Assembly (NCBI GenBank): GCA_031430435.1
Contig: JANPBM010000121.1
Location: 1 to 64,000, forward strand
Reading direction: 5' to 3'
From: JANNVK01 sp031430435
GTDB lineage: Bacteria > Acidobacteriota > Blastocatellia > Pyrinomonadales > Pyrinomonadaceae
DNA: 64,000 bases
The stretch's first letter is position 1, and each line of letters starts with the position of its first letter. Both the position numbers and the translations under genes were made by a program. Below are positions 34,316 to 42,845 of this stretch, piece by piece. The notes under the pieces were generated by a model, which did not search any database, was not told the origin of the DNA, and saw only the letters and a program-made list of their open reading frames with translations.

Positions 34316-36079
34316 TTATTCGCCGATTTCTGTGTCAATATCTTTGCGTTTCGACCGCAATTCGTCCGCAATTTGTTTAATTTCTCGACGTTTTGCCGGT
34401 TCGATTTTATCAAACCACGCGTTTATTTGCGCGGTTCGTTTCGCCGAATCCGCCAAATAATCCGGTTTTTCAAGATTCCAAGGTGCGGCGAGCAAACTGT
34501 TTGCAGTGAAATATCGGACAATCGGATAATTTTCGCCCGCAAATGCTTCGACTAAAAACGGCGCGAAAAAGTTAATATCGCCGTGTTTTTCAATCGAATA
34601 TGCCGCCGCTGCCCGTGTCAAAGAATCGCCGGCGAACAAACTTCTCACGCCTTCCGGCTGATTAAACTGTGCGTCCGCAACAGTTTGCATATCTTTGCAG
34701 CCAAACCAATTTTGCTTGGTTTTTTCAATTGCCCAATTTACAGATTTATCGACGTGGCATTGATTGCAAGCATTCGGAACAGCTTTTTTCGCCGTCAATT
34801 CGGGTTGCGGATTGGAAATTTGGTGCGATTTGTGAAAATCCATCACGCCGTAAACAACTTCGGGCATATGACAGGCGTAACAACTGCTTCCTTTTGAATC
34901 CGCGGAATGTTTCGTATGCTCGACAACGGCAGTCGGTGTTTCAAATTGCGTATGACATTGTGTGCAAGCCCGGTTCGTTTTTTTTTCTTCGGTAATCATT
35001 CCTTTGACATCGCCTTCGTGCATTGTGTGGCACGACGCGCAACTTATTTTATTACCCGAAATTTGGTTGTGTCCGCTTGCTTTAGTCTTTATAAAACAAG
35101 GACTTGCGAGTAAGCCTTGATATTCGTAAGCAGTCAGTCGCGGCGAACCGTCAGCCCAAAACCGCGTCTCAAAAGATAAATTTCCGAGTTTTGTGTCAGC
35201 GTGAATCGGCTTGTAAATCGCCGATAAATCTTCGCCCGCATCAAACGGATCGCCTTTGGTCATAATTTCGCGGATTTGATTTTCTTCTGCGGGAACTCTC
35301 TGACCATGGCAATGTCCGCAAATCATCGTGCTTTTGTCTGCATCAAGTTTATTTGGATTAACAATTTTTTCATCGCCGTTCGGAAACGCACGAGCAAGCG
35401 GCGAGCCGTATTTATCGGCATGTTCCGCACCTTGAGCATGGCAACTGCCGCACGCGACACCAAGTTCGGCAACTTCGGTTTTCGCTTGTTTTGTCTGAAA
35501 ATTAAGATTCGGTTGAGCCTTGACGTTGTGGCAAAAAACACAGTTCGTGTCCCATTGCGTGCGGCTTGCGTCAAACGGTCGTTCATCGGGATAAAAAAAT
35601 GAACCGGATAAACTAATCCAACGATTTTGGACGATGTGCCAAGCAACCGGCAAACGAATTATTTGACCGTCTTTTTCGGTCGTATATTGTTGGATGCGGC
35701 GTGAACCAATCGTATATTTTATTTTGTTTCGCTCGATTTTTCCGTTCGGATAGGTAAAATTCAAGTAAAAATCTTCGCCGCTTTGTTCAGGTTTGGAAAC
35801 AATTCCTTGATACTCGAAAGTTTGCGTAAAATCGCCGAGAACGCTTTTTGCTGAAGGAATTTGCGTCATTTTTGAATGATGCGTTTTGTCCCAAGATTCG
35901 AAATGCTTTTGATGACAAGCCAAACAATCGGTTGATTTGATGTAGTTTTCGTCTGCTTTTCCCGCTCGTATTCCGCCGTATTTCGACCCCAAAGATGTAA
36001 CCGCCGCAAAAACCGAGATGGCAATAAAAAGCGTGACGACAACTGACTTCAGTAAATTATTTGACGCAATGTTGTTCAT
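34316..36079 (-). CDS. Octaheme c-type cytochrome
   Basis: The protein is 587 residues from ATG 36079 (MNNIASNNLLKSV). One N-terminal hydrophobic helix (about 11-30) is followed by eight CxxCH heme sites beginning at C52, C180, C210, C254, C347, C372, C400 and C438. The last 110 residues lack hemes and look like helical HEAT repeats (YPIVRYFTANSLLAAPWN). The substrate and redox partner are unknown; the pattern resembles multiheme cytochromes related to nitrite/hydroxylamine enzymes but lacks a recognisable specific signature. It is 19 bp downstream of the winged-helix/TPR gene and probably co-transcribed. Confidence 0.88.
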   Translation of the reverse strand: MNNIASNNLLKSVVVTLFIAISVFAAVTSLGSKYGGIRAGKADENYIKSTDCLACHQKHFESWDKTHHSKMTQIPSAKSVLGDFTQTFEYQGIVSKPEQSGEDFYLNFTYPNGKIERNKIKYTIGSRRIQQYTTEKDGQIIRLPVAWHIVQNRWISLSGSFFYPDERPFDASRTQWDTNCVFCHNVKAQPNLNFQTKQAKTEVAELGVACGSCHAQGAEHADKYGSPLARAFPNGDEKIVNPNKLDADKSTMICGHCHGQRVPAEENQIREIMTKGDPFDAGEDLSAIYKPIHADTKLGNLSFETRFWADGSPRLTAYEYQGLLASPCFIKTKASGHNQISGNKISCASCHTMHEGDVKGMITEEKKTNRACTQCHTQFETPTAVVEHTKHSADSKGSSCYACHMPEVVYGVMDFHKSHQISNPQPELTAKKAVPNACNQCHVDKSVNWAIEKTKQNWFGCKDMQTVADAQFNQPEGVRSLFAGDSLTRAAAAYSIEKHGDINFFAPFLVEAFAGENYPIVRYFTANSLLAAPWNLEKPDYLADSAKRTAQINAWFDKIEPAKRREIKQIADELRSKRKDIDTEIGE

Positions 36080-36098
36080 AATCACGGTTAGAAAATAC

Positions 36099-37862
36099 TT
36101 ATTTTTCGATGCCGATGCGACGTAAGATTTTGCGGAAACGATCGTCGTCGTGCAAGACAAAAAAGTCTAATTCCGCTTTGATGTGAACTAATCGCCAATC
36201 GCGTTTTTCGACCAAGATATTTAAGTGTTCAAAGGCTTTATCAAATTCGCCGAGATTCGCGTAAACCGCAGCGAATTCATAATTTACATCATTTTCGCCG
36301 GACAAGTTTTTTAATCTTTCCAAACATTTTTGAGCTTCTTCGATGTTTTCGGAACGTGCAAAAAAAGCTCCGAAAGTGCCGACTAATTCTTTTGCTCCGT
36401 CAAACGAACGAAGCGACAGCCGTTCAGCTTTTTGCAACGCTTCAAAGGCTTCGACATTCATTTTGCGAATCGAATAACTCGTGCCGAGCAGCAAATAAAC
36501 GTGATAAATTTTGGGTTCATCGGGAAACTCGGCAATAATTCTTTCGGTAATTTGCCACGCCAGTTCAAAATTTGCTTGCCGATAACAAACTTGTGCTTTC
36601 AAAAACAAATTTTGAAACGAGGACGAATCTAATTCTAAAGTCCTTTGAACCTGTTCATTTGCCTCGGTAAATCGTCCGACGCGACTCAGAAAGTTTGCGT
36701 AAAGTTGCAGTGTATCAACATTATTCGGACTGATTTCCAACGCCCGAATAAATTCTTTGTCGGCTTTTTCCCAGTTCCATTCGTAGAAATAAGCGAAATA
36801 TCCGAGCGTTGCGTGAACTTCGGCAATGTTCGGATCAAGCTCAAGCGCTTTGGTCAGAGCATTTCGGGCTTTGACGATTTGGTTGCTGGTCGATTCCAGA
36901 GACATTCGCAAATGCAGGTTCGCGTAAACATCCGCAAGCCCGCAATAAGCGAGAGCAAAGTTTGAATCGAGATGTGTCGCGGTGATGAAATGTTCAAAGG
37001 CTTCCCACAGATTTTGCGGTGTTTTGCGGTTAAAATAGTATCTGCCTTTGAGATATTCTTGATAAGCCTGAGCGTTGGGTAAATGTTTCGGTGTCAACAT
37101 TTTGCGTTCTTCGGGCGTTAAATTCATCAGAATTTGCTGGGCAATTTGTTCGGAAATCATCTCTTGAAGTTTCGGAAAATCGGCGATTGTAACTTCAAAT
37201 TTTTCACCGAAAGTCGAACCTTGTTCAAGCATATTTATGCCCTGAACCGTAACCCGAATCGTCTCGCCGAGTTTCATAATTACGCCGTCCAAAACATATT
37301 GGACTTCGAGTTCCGCACCAATATCGAGCGGGTTTCGCTCTTGATTATGATATTTCAAAATGCTTCCGGTCGGACGCACAACGAGGCGTTTAATACTGCT
37401 CAACCGAGTTATCAGCGAATCGGCGAAACCCAATCCGAGATATTTATCCTGTTCGTCTAACCCGATTACTTGAAACGGTAAAATCACAAGTGAAACATTT
37501 TTAGGATTGGCAAGACCATTGTTTCCGGTTACTTTTTCGACTTTGGCGATAAAGCGATAGCCGTAGCCCGAAATTGTTTCGATATATTTCGGATTCTTGC
37601 GGTCGTTATCGTCCAAAATTTTTCGCAAAACCGAGATATTTCGCGTCAAACCAATTTCTTCGACAATCACATCACCCCACACAATTTCCATCAAATCGTC
37701 TTTTGTGACTAATTGATTTTCACGTTCGACCAAGGCGAGAAGCGTTTCAAAAGCCTTTGGAGTCAGTGGAATCGATTTATCTCCACGCGAAAGTTGGCGT
37801 TCTTTGGGCAACAGTGAAAACTCCGCGAATTTGTATATTTGTGATTCTTCGTTATTTGGCAT
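36099..37862 (-). CDS. Winged-helix (OmpR/CadC-type) regulator with FlgO/TolB-like and TPR domains
   Basis: The 587-residue protein has an OmpR/PhoB-type DNA-binding domain (about 10-108: PLTPKAFETLLALVE, YIETISGYGYRFIAKVE). A TolB/FlgO-like domain follows (about 118-235: VILPFQVIG, SLITRLSSIKRLVVRPTGS), then TPRs (about 265-575: AEVHATLGYFAYFYEWNWEK). There is no transmembrane segment, unlike CadC itself. This architecture is abundant in Acidobacteriota. A Pho-box-like 11-mer array lies 136 bp upstream of the start. It heads a unit with the octaheme cytochrome and serine hydrolase. Confidence 0.9.
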   Translation of the reverse strand: MPNNEESQIYKFAEFSLLPKERQLSRGDKSIPLTPKAFETLLALVERENQLVTKDDLMEIVWGDVIVEEIGLTRNISVLRKILDDNDRKNPKYIETISGYGYRFIAKVEKVTGNNGLANPKNVSLVILPFQVIGLDEQDKYLGLGFADSLITRLSSIKRLVVRPTGSILKYHNQERNPLDIGAELEVQYVLDGVIMKLGETIRVTVQGINMLEQGSTFGEKFEVTIADFPKLQEMISEQIAQQILMNLTPEERKMLTPKHLPNAQAYQEYLKGRYYFNRKTPQNLWEAFEHFITATHLDSNFALAYCGLADVYANLHLRMSLESTSNQIVKARNALTKALELDPNIAEVHATLGYFAYFYEWNWEKADKEFIRALEISPNNVDTLQLYANFLSRVGRFTEANEQVQRTLELDSSSFQNLFLKAQVCYRQANFELAWQITERIIAEFPDEPKIYHVYLLLGTSYSIRKMNVEAFEALQKAERLSLRSFDGAKELVGTFGAFFARSENIEEAQKCLERLKNLSGENDVNYEFAAVYANLGEFDKAFEHLNILVEKRDWRLVHIKAELDFFVLHDDDRFRKILRRIGIEK

Positions 37863-37997
37863 TAGGTAAAAACTGAACCGAGAATTTGTCTGCTGTCAGA
37901 ACCTGAAATTTATAAATCAATACTATTTGAATATCACAAACACAAATAATAAGGCAAAAGTCAGGTTAGATTTGCGCGTTGTTTATATTTTAACCGA

Positions 37998-38041
37998 CTG
38001 TCAGAAAAGTTGCAGAAAACTGTCAGAAATATGTAAGGACT
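37998..38041 (+). promoter_or_regulatory. Pho-box-like array of four 11-mers
   Basis: Four contiguous 11-bp units: CTGTCAGAAAA, GTTGCAGAAAA, CTGTCAGAAAT, ATGTAAGGACT. The E. coli PhoB box is CTGTCAT plus four AT bases, repeated every 11 bp. The match in period and sequence points to an OmpR/PhoB-family protein, with the adjacent winged-helix gene as one candidate. Confidence 0.6.
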
Positions 38042-38160
38042 TATCGGCAAGCATTTTGTAAATTGGATTTACGGAGAAAAACTTTGAAAATTACGGAGTG
38101 TAATTAAAAGTAATCTCAAAAAAAATTAACGTAGAAACATTTGGTTTGAAAAAAGTTAAA

Positions 38161-38206
38161 TTGTAAGAATTTTGTAAGGACTTTTATTTGATAAGTTTGT
38201 AAATTC
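38161..38206 (+). promoter_or_regulatory. Second TTGTAAG repeat cluster near the VCBS-protein gene
   Basis: TTGTAAGAATT and TTGTAAGGACT are adjacent 11-mers at 38161 and 38172. TGTAAGGACTT-N12-TTTGTAAATT (from 38173) repeats, with identical internal spacing, the element starting at 38032. It lies about 110 bp upstream of ATG 38315. Confidence 0.5.
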
Positions 38207-38314
38207 GTACTTTAGAACATTATTCGGACTGCGGAATCGGCATAATTATTTTAGAATATAAAAAATTGATTGCCGGAAAACAAGGGATTTAAAGAACAAA
38301 AGGGATTTAAGAAT

Positions 38315-40051
38315 ATGAAAAGCAAGAAATTTATAGAAACAGTTTTACCGAAAGTAAGTTCGGTTTTAGTTTTGACGGCAATGGTCTTGTCATCGTTTGT
38401 CAGTGCTAGAGCAGGGTTATTCGGTATTGGGGCTGATGGGAAGCTAGTTAAAAGAATTGAAGTAGAAGCCGAGTTGACAGGACCTGCAATCAACGGATTA
38501 ACTCCTACGGGATTGATTAACTCCAGTTTTTTTCCAACGGTAACTCGTATTCCGGTTACTGATGAAGTAAGCATAAGAAATTTGGACTTACCTTCGGCGG
38601 TGAATCAGTTACCGTATTTTTTAGACAATTCGGCTACTGACAGAGCAATTCTTTTCGGGCGGAACGGGTCAAGTTGGGGTGGGCTCATTCTCTTTGCAGG
38701 TGGTAATAACCCTAGTACAAGAGTTGCTGTCGGTTCAACCGTTCAATTCAAAAATGGCGAGAACACGGTAGTATCAGGAACCTTCGCCCGTCCGATTCGC
38801 AGTTATGAACCTTTTAATACTGCACTTGTCGGAAGATTTACAATTCCTGCAACACCTGATGATGATTTAGGAAGCGGTTTTGGGCTGGGCTTTGTAAAGT
38901 TTTTTCCAACAGAAAGACGATTAAATATCGAAGTTGCTGCCAGTAATTTACCGCAAGAGTGTACGCAAGTTACCATCAACGAAGGCGTTGCAGGTCAAAA
39001 CGGAGCTGTCATCGCAAGTTTTCCGGTAGTAAGCAGCCAAAATCCGTCAGGTTTTGCTTGTACAGCCGGAGGAGATGTAACTCTAACAAATCAACAAGTA
39101 ACAAGCCTGCGAAGCGGAAGTCTTTATCTTTCAGTTGTTTCGGCTCAAAGCCCGAACGGTATCAGACGCGGACAAATTGAAGCATCGAACATTGAATCGG
39201 ACTTTACCGGAGACGGGAAAGCCGACATCAGCGTTTATCGCCCTTCAACCCAAACTTGGTACATTCAAGATTCAAGTTCCAATCAATTTACGGCTTTCAA
39301 TTTAGGCACCGCCACAAGTAAATCAGTTGCCGCCGATTACGACGGCGATTCAAAAGCGGACGCAACTGTTTATGAGCCGGCGACCGGAACTTGGAGCGTG
39401 AAAAGTTCAAACGGCGGTTTTGTCAAACAAATTCAATGGGGAACGGCGGGCGACATTGCCTTGAGCGGAAAACATTTCGGATCGGCTAACGATTTAGTGA
39501 TATTTCGTCCGTCAACCGGAACTTGGTACATCAGACGTTTCGGCGACATTATCAAACCGATTGCTCCGGATGCTCCGAGTAACAACGGTTTGAATTTTCA
39601 AATTTTCCAATGGGGACAATCAGGCGATAAACCTGTGATGGCAGACTTTAACGGTGACGGACGCGATGAATTGGCTGTTTTCAGACCGTCGAACGGCGTT
39701 TGGTATATTTATAATCAAATAACTGGAACCTATAAAATACAACAATTCGGAATTGCCGAAGACATTCCTGTTGCCGCCGATTACGACAACGACGGAAAAG
39801 CAGATATTGCCGTCTTTCGTCCGTCAACCGGAACTTGGTACATTTTTGAAAGTGCCGAACGAAAGGTAAATATCCGCCAATTCGGCTTAAACGGAGACGT
39901 TCCGGCGGTTGCCGATTTTGATAAAGACGGCGTTGCGGATATTTCCGTGTTCCGCCCGACAGACGGAAATTGGTATCGTTTGAACAGTTCGAGCAATAGT
40001 TTCAGCGTCTTTAAGTTTGGATTGAACGGAGACATTCCGGCGGTCAGATAG
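38315..40051 (+). CDS. Secreted VCBS/FG-GAP-repeat protein
   Basis: The protein is 578 residues from ATG 38315 (MKSKKFIETVLPKV). The signal peptide ends near VSARA. Residues about 30-300 form an unrecognised N-terminal domain. From about 300 there are roughly six copies of a 40-50-residue VCBS/FG-GAP repeat: DFTGDGKADISVYRPSTQTW, DYDNDGKADIAVFRPSTGTW and similar, with D-x-D/N-x-D-G calcium-binding loops. Such repeats form beta-propeller-like surface proteins. Several copies differ little at DNA level, suggesting recent internal duplication. Confidence 0.85.
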   Translation: MKSKKFIETVLPKVSSVLVLTAMVLSSFVSARAGLFGIGADGKLVKRIEVEAELTGPAINGLTPTGLINSSFFPTVTRIPVTDEVSIRNLDLPSAVNQLPYFLDNSATDRAILFGRNGSSWGGLILFAGGNNPSTRVAVGSTVQFKNGENTVVSGTFARPIRSYEPFNTALVGRFTIPATPDDDLGSGFGLGFVKFFPTERRLNIEVAASNLPQECTQVTINEGVAGQNGAVIASFPVVSSQNPSGFACTAGGDVTLTNQQVTSLRSGSLYLSVVSAQSPNGIRRGQIEASNIESDFTGDGKADISVYRPSTQTWYIQDSSSNQFTAFNLGTATSKSVAADYDGDSKADATVYEPATGTWSVKSSNGGFVKQIQWGTAGDIALSGKHFGSANDLVIFRPSTGTWYIRRFGDIIKPIAPDAPSNNGLNFQIFQWGQSGDKPVMADFNGDGRDELAVFRPSNGVWYIYNQITGTYKIQQFGIAEDIPVAADYDNDGKADIAVFRPSTGTWYIFESAERKVNIRQFGLNGDVPAVADFDKDGVADISVFRPTDGNWYRLNSSSNSFSVFKFGLNGDIPAVR

Positions 40052-40092
40052 TTTATTCTCAGTCCGATAAATTTTCTCTTCTCGGACACTTG

Positions 40093-40130
40093 AGGCTGGT
40101 GCAAAAAGACATCTTTGCACTAGCCTTTTT
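40093..40130. terminator. Bidirectional terminator between VCBS and CorC-like genes
   Basis: AGGCTGGTGCAAA and TTTGCACTAGCCT pair as a stem with one mismatch/wobble and an 8-nt loop, then TTTTT on the forward strand. The 3' arm contains the TAG stop of the CorC-like gene. Confidence 0.8.
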
Positions 40131-41472
40131 CTAATTTGACTCGCAGTATTCGCCGTTTATCGACCTTTTCAACCGTAAATGTATGTCCGCTGAATTTCAC
40201 TTCGTCTTTTGCCTTCAAAATCTGTCCCGATTCGCTCATCAAAAAACCTGCAAGTGTTGTGTATGCCTCGGATACAGGCAAATTCATTTCAAGCCGTTTA
40301 TTCAAATCACGAACCGCCAAACTTCCTTCCAAAGTGTAGCTTCCGTCTTTGTTCGACTTGATTTGTTCGTTGACTTCTTCATCGTGTTCATCTGAAATAT
40401 CGCCGACAATTTCTTCCAGCAAATCTTCGAGCGTAATAATTCCTTCAACGCCGCCGTGTTCGTCAACCACAAAACCAAAGTGCGATTTTGCCTTTTGCAT
40501 CTGCCGCAAAACGTCTTCAAGCCGTGCGGTATCAACCACATAGATTGGTTTTTGCAACACTTTTTCAATCTTAAAAGTCGTCGGATTAAGTAAAAACGGC
40601 AGTAAATCTTTGCTGTGGATAATTCCGGCGATGTTGTCCAAACTGTCGCGGAAAACAGGCAGCCGCGAATAGCCGTGTTCGCTGAATAACTCCGCCAGTT
40701 CTTCTATGGTTGAAGTTACGGAAACAGCGGCGATTTGAGTTCGCGGAATCATCGCTTCTTTGACGGTTGTTTCCGAAAATTCAAAAACTTTGTCGATTAA
40801 ACGTTGTTCTTCGACGTTCAAATGTCCGCTTTCCTGTGAAATTTTGATTAGTTGGCGAATTTCGTCTTCCGTATAAATCGAGGCGTGATCGCTGTCGGCG
40901 TGAAGACCGAAAATGCGAACGGTTTTAGCGCTTGCCCAATCCAGCGCGTGGATAAAAGGTTTGAAAGTTTTGTAGAAAATCTGTGTGGGCAAAGCGGTTG
41001 TCATTGCAACTTTTTCGGCTAATTGCAAACCGAAAAGTTTCGGAGCTTGTTCGCCAAGAATAATATGTAAGCTGGTAATTATTGCAAACGCAAGTACAAA
41101 CGAAATAAAATGAAGCCAATTTGCGGGAATTGTATCGCCCAACGCGTATTCCATTATTGCCGCAACCGTCGGTTCACCAAGCCAGCCGAGTCCGAGCGAT
41201 GTCAGCGTAATCCCCAGTTGGCAAGCCGATAAATACGCCGACATATTTGTCAAAATTTCCAACAAACGTTTCGCACTCGATTTACCTTCGGCGGCAAGCG
41301 TTTCAATCCGCGATTTTCTGACGGCAACATACGCAAATTCTGCCGCAACAAAAAATCCGTTGATAAAAACAAGCAAAATTATCGAAAAAATTTTGACAAG
41401 AACCGAAACAGCATTAAACTCGATGGCTTCAACCGCGAGTAAAAGAAAAAAACTACTAAAATAATCGTCCAT
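40120..41472 (-). CDS. CNNM/CorC-family membrane protein with CBS domains
   Basis: The protein is 450 residues from ATG 41472 (MDDYFSSFFLLLAVEAIEF). The N-terminal DUF21 membrane domain (about 1-190) has FINGFFVAAEFAYVAVRKSRIE and LGLGWLGEPTVA. A CBS pair follows (about 210-330: MIPRTQIAAVSVTSTIEEL, VDEHGGVEGIITLEDLLEEI). The C-terminal CorC/HlyC domain is about 345-445. Homologs are linked to magnesium/cobalt efflux; the older name hemolysin C is misleading. It overlaps the terminator with its stop. Confidence 0.9.
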   Translation of the reverse strand: MDDYFSSFFLLLAVEAIEFNAVSVLVKIFSIILLVFINGFFVAAEFAYVAVRKSRIETLAAEGKSSAKRLLEILTNMSAYLSACQLGITLTSLGLGWLGEPTVAAIMEYALGDTIPANWLHFISFVLAFAIITSLHIILGEQAPKLFGLQLAEKVAMTTALPTQIFYKTFKPFIHALDWASAKTVRIFGLHADSDHASIYTEDEIRQLIKISQESGHLNVEEQRLIDKVFEFSETTVKEAMIPRTQIAAVSVTSTIEELAELFSEHGYSRLPVFRDSLDNIAGIIHSKDLLPFLLNPTTFKIEKVLQKPIYVVDTARLEDVLRQMQKAKSHFGFVVDEHGGVEGIITLEDLLEEIVGDISDEHDEEVNEQIKSNKDGSYTLEGSLAVRDLNKRLEMNLPVSEAYTTLAGFLMSESGQILKAKDEVKFSGHTFTVEKVDKRRILRVKLEKG

Positions 41473-41525
41473 TTTTAATAAAAATAAGTCGGATTCGCAA
41501 AACACAAACCTCAATTTTTTTGTGA

Positions 41526-42119
41526 TTATAACATATTTTCCGAAGCGTCGATAATTTCTTGAATCAACAGCCGGCACGAACCGCAACCGCTTCCCGCGTT
41601 GCAAATATCCGCAACTTCTTCGACCGTTTCACAATTATTTTCGCTGATAATTTTCTCGACAGTTTCTTCGCTCACGCCGAAACAAGTGCAGATTAACGCT
41701 TTCTCACCCGAAAATTCTTCAAGCCTTCGGAAGCGAAAATCGTTGAATACCGACTGTAAAGTTTCAACCGCAAGTTCTGCGCAATGTTTTCTTTCAGCCG
41801 GAAAATTACCAAGCTCTTTTTCAATAATTTGCTTGAACTTTTCCAAGCCGTGAAGTTCGCCAAGTTGTTTATCGACAATAGTTTCCGCCAGTAAATCAGC
41901 CGCCGCAAGCAAATATCCGCAACCTGAAACTTTAAACTTTGCATCCGCGATTTTTTGGTCGGAAATCTGCAAAGTAAAGCGTAAAACCGAGCCGCAAACA
42001 AAGCTCGCATTTGTTCCGACCGCGTTTGCCGATTCGCATTTTCCGACATTTTTCGGCTCATGAAAACGTTCGCTTATTTTTTCTTCGTAAAAATTTTCCA
42101 CGCTTAAGACGAATATCAC
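41526..42119 (-). CDS. NifU-like Fe-S scaffold fused to a BFD-like [2Fe-2S] domain
   Basis: The 197-residue protein has an IscU/NifU_N scaffold domain (about 8-125) with the three cluster cysteines C42 (FVCGS), C67 (SGCGYLL) and C113 (KHCAELA). A BFD-like domain (about 140-192) has C144, C146 (ICTCFGV) and C179, C182 (SGCGSC). Full NifU has a third, C-terminal Nfu domain, which is absent. It probably assembles or carries Fe-S clusters. No nifS or isc genes are adjacent, and tlpA-like lies divergently 37 bp away. Confidence 0.85.
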   Translation of the reverse strand: MIFVLSVENFYEEKISERFHEPKNVGKCESANAVGTNASFVCGSVLRFTLQISDQKIADAKFKVSGCGYLLAAADLLAETIVDKQLGELHGLEKFKQIIEKELGNFPAERKHCAELAVETLQSVFNDFRFRRLEEFSGEKALICTCFGVSEETVEKIISENNCETVEEVADICNAGSGCGSCRLLIQEIIDASENML

Positions 42120-42156
42120 GAATGAAAGAAAAAATGAATTCGTGTAAAATAAATTT

Positions 42157-42690
42157 ATGCGAGTTTTTTACTTTTGCCTTTTTACTTTTTACCTTTTGCT
42201 TTGCGCCGCGTGTGTGCCGTCCGCCGCGCCTGTTTCGGTCGGGAATCGTCCGGTTTCGGGGTTTCCGCCAAACAAAAATATTGAAGAATCAGGTTGGACA
42301 AAATTTGATTCGACAACTGAAAAACTCAAAGATTATCGCGGAAAAGTCGTGGTTTTAGACTTTTGGGCAACTTATTGTCCGCCGTGTATCGAGGAAATTC
42401 CGCATCTTGCTTCGTTGCAATCACAACACAAAGATTTGCAGGTCATCGGCTTGCACGTCGGCGATGACAACGACAAATTGAAAGTTCCCGAATTTGCCGA
42501 TAAACTCAAGATTAACTATACTTTAGCGTATCCGGACAACGAGCTGATGTTTGCTTTATTAGGCACCGACACCGCCATTCCGCAGACAATCGTGTTTGAT
42601 AAAAACGGCAAAATGTTGACGAAAATAGTCGGGTTCAGCGCGGACGGAAAGAGAAATTTAGACGAAGCAATCGAAAAAGGTTTGAAATAA
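42157..42690 (+). CDS. TlpA/ResA-like thioredoxin-fold lipoprotein
   Basis: The 177-residue protein has a lipoprotein-type signal (LLLCAAC, predicted lipid Cys near 19). Its thioredoxin-fold domain has CPPC in DFWATYCPPCIEEIPHL and a cis-Pro region TAIPQTIVFDKNG. It likely reduces or transfers disulfides outside the inner membrane, for example in cytochrome maturation. The signal-peptide codons lie in a pyrimidine-rich TTTTTACTTTT-type run that recurs in intergenic DNA here. efp follows. Confidence 0.87.
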   Translation: MRVFYFCLFTFYLLLCAACVPSAAPVSVGNRPVSGFPPNKNIEESGWTKFDSTTEKLKDYRGKVVVLDFWATYCPPCIEEIPHLASLQSQHKDLQVIGLHVGDDNDKLKVPEFADKLKINYTLAYPDNELMFALLGTDTAIPQTIVFDKNGKMLTKIVGFSADGKRNLDEAIEKGLK

Positions 42691-42833
42691 TAACCGGTTA
42701 AGAATACAAAAAACAAAAGATGAAACGAACTTCCCCATTCATCGCCGGCTTGTCCGTTTGGTTGCAAAAATTCGCGGTAAAAATTAAACTGGAATTTTTG
42801 CAATTACGGCAAATACTTAAGCTAAAGGACATT

Positions 42834-42839
42834 TACAAT
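42834..42839 (+). promoter_or_regulatory. Candidate -10 box of a leaderless promoter (efp)
   Basis: TACAAT ends six bases before ATG 42846, without a Shine-Dalgarno. Confidence 0.4.
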
Positions 42840-42845
42840 AATTTT

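Larger units (their letters stand above)
37863..38314. other. Divergent control region, 452 bp
   Basis: No gene is seen. It lies between the start of the winged-helix regulator (reverse) and the VCBS-repeat protein (forward) and is AT-rich. It contains the 11-mer array at 37998-38041 and a related repeat at 38161-38206. Confidence 0.75.
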
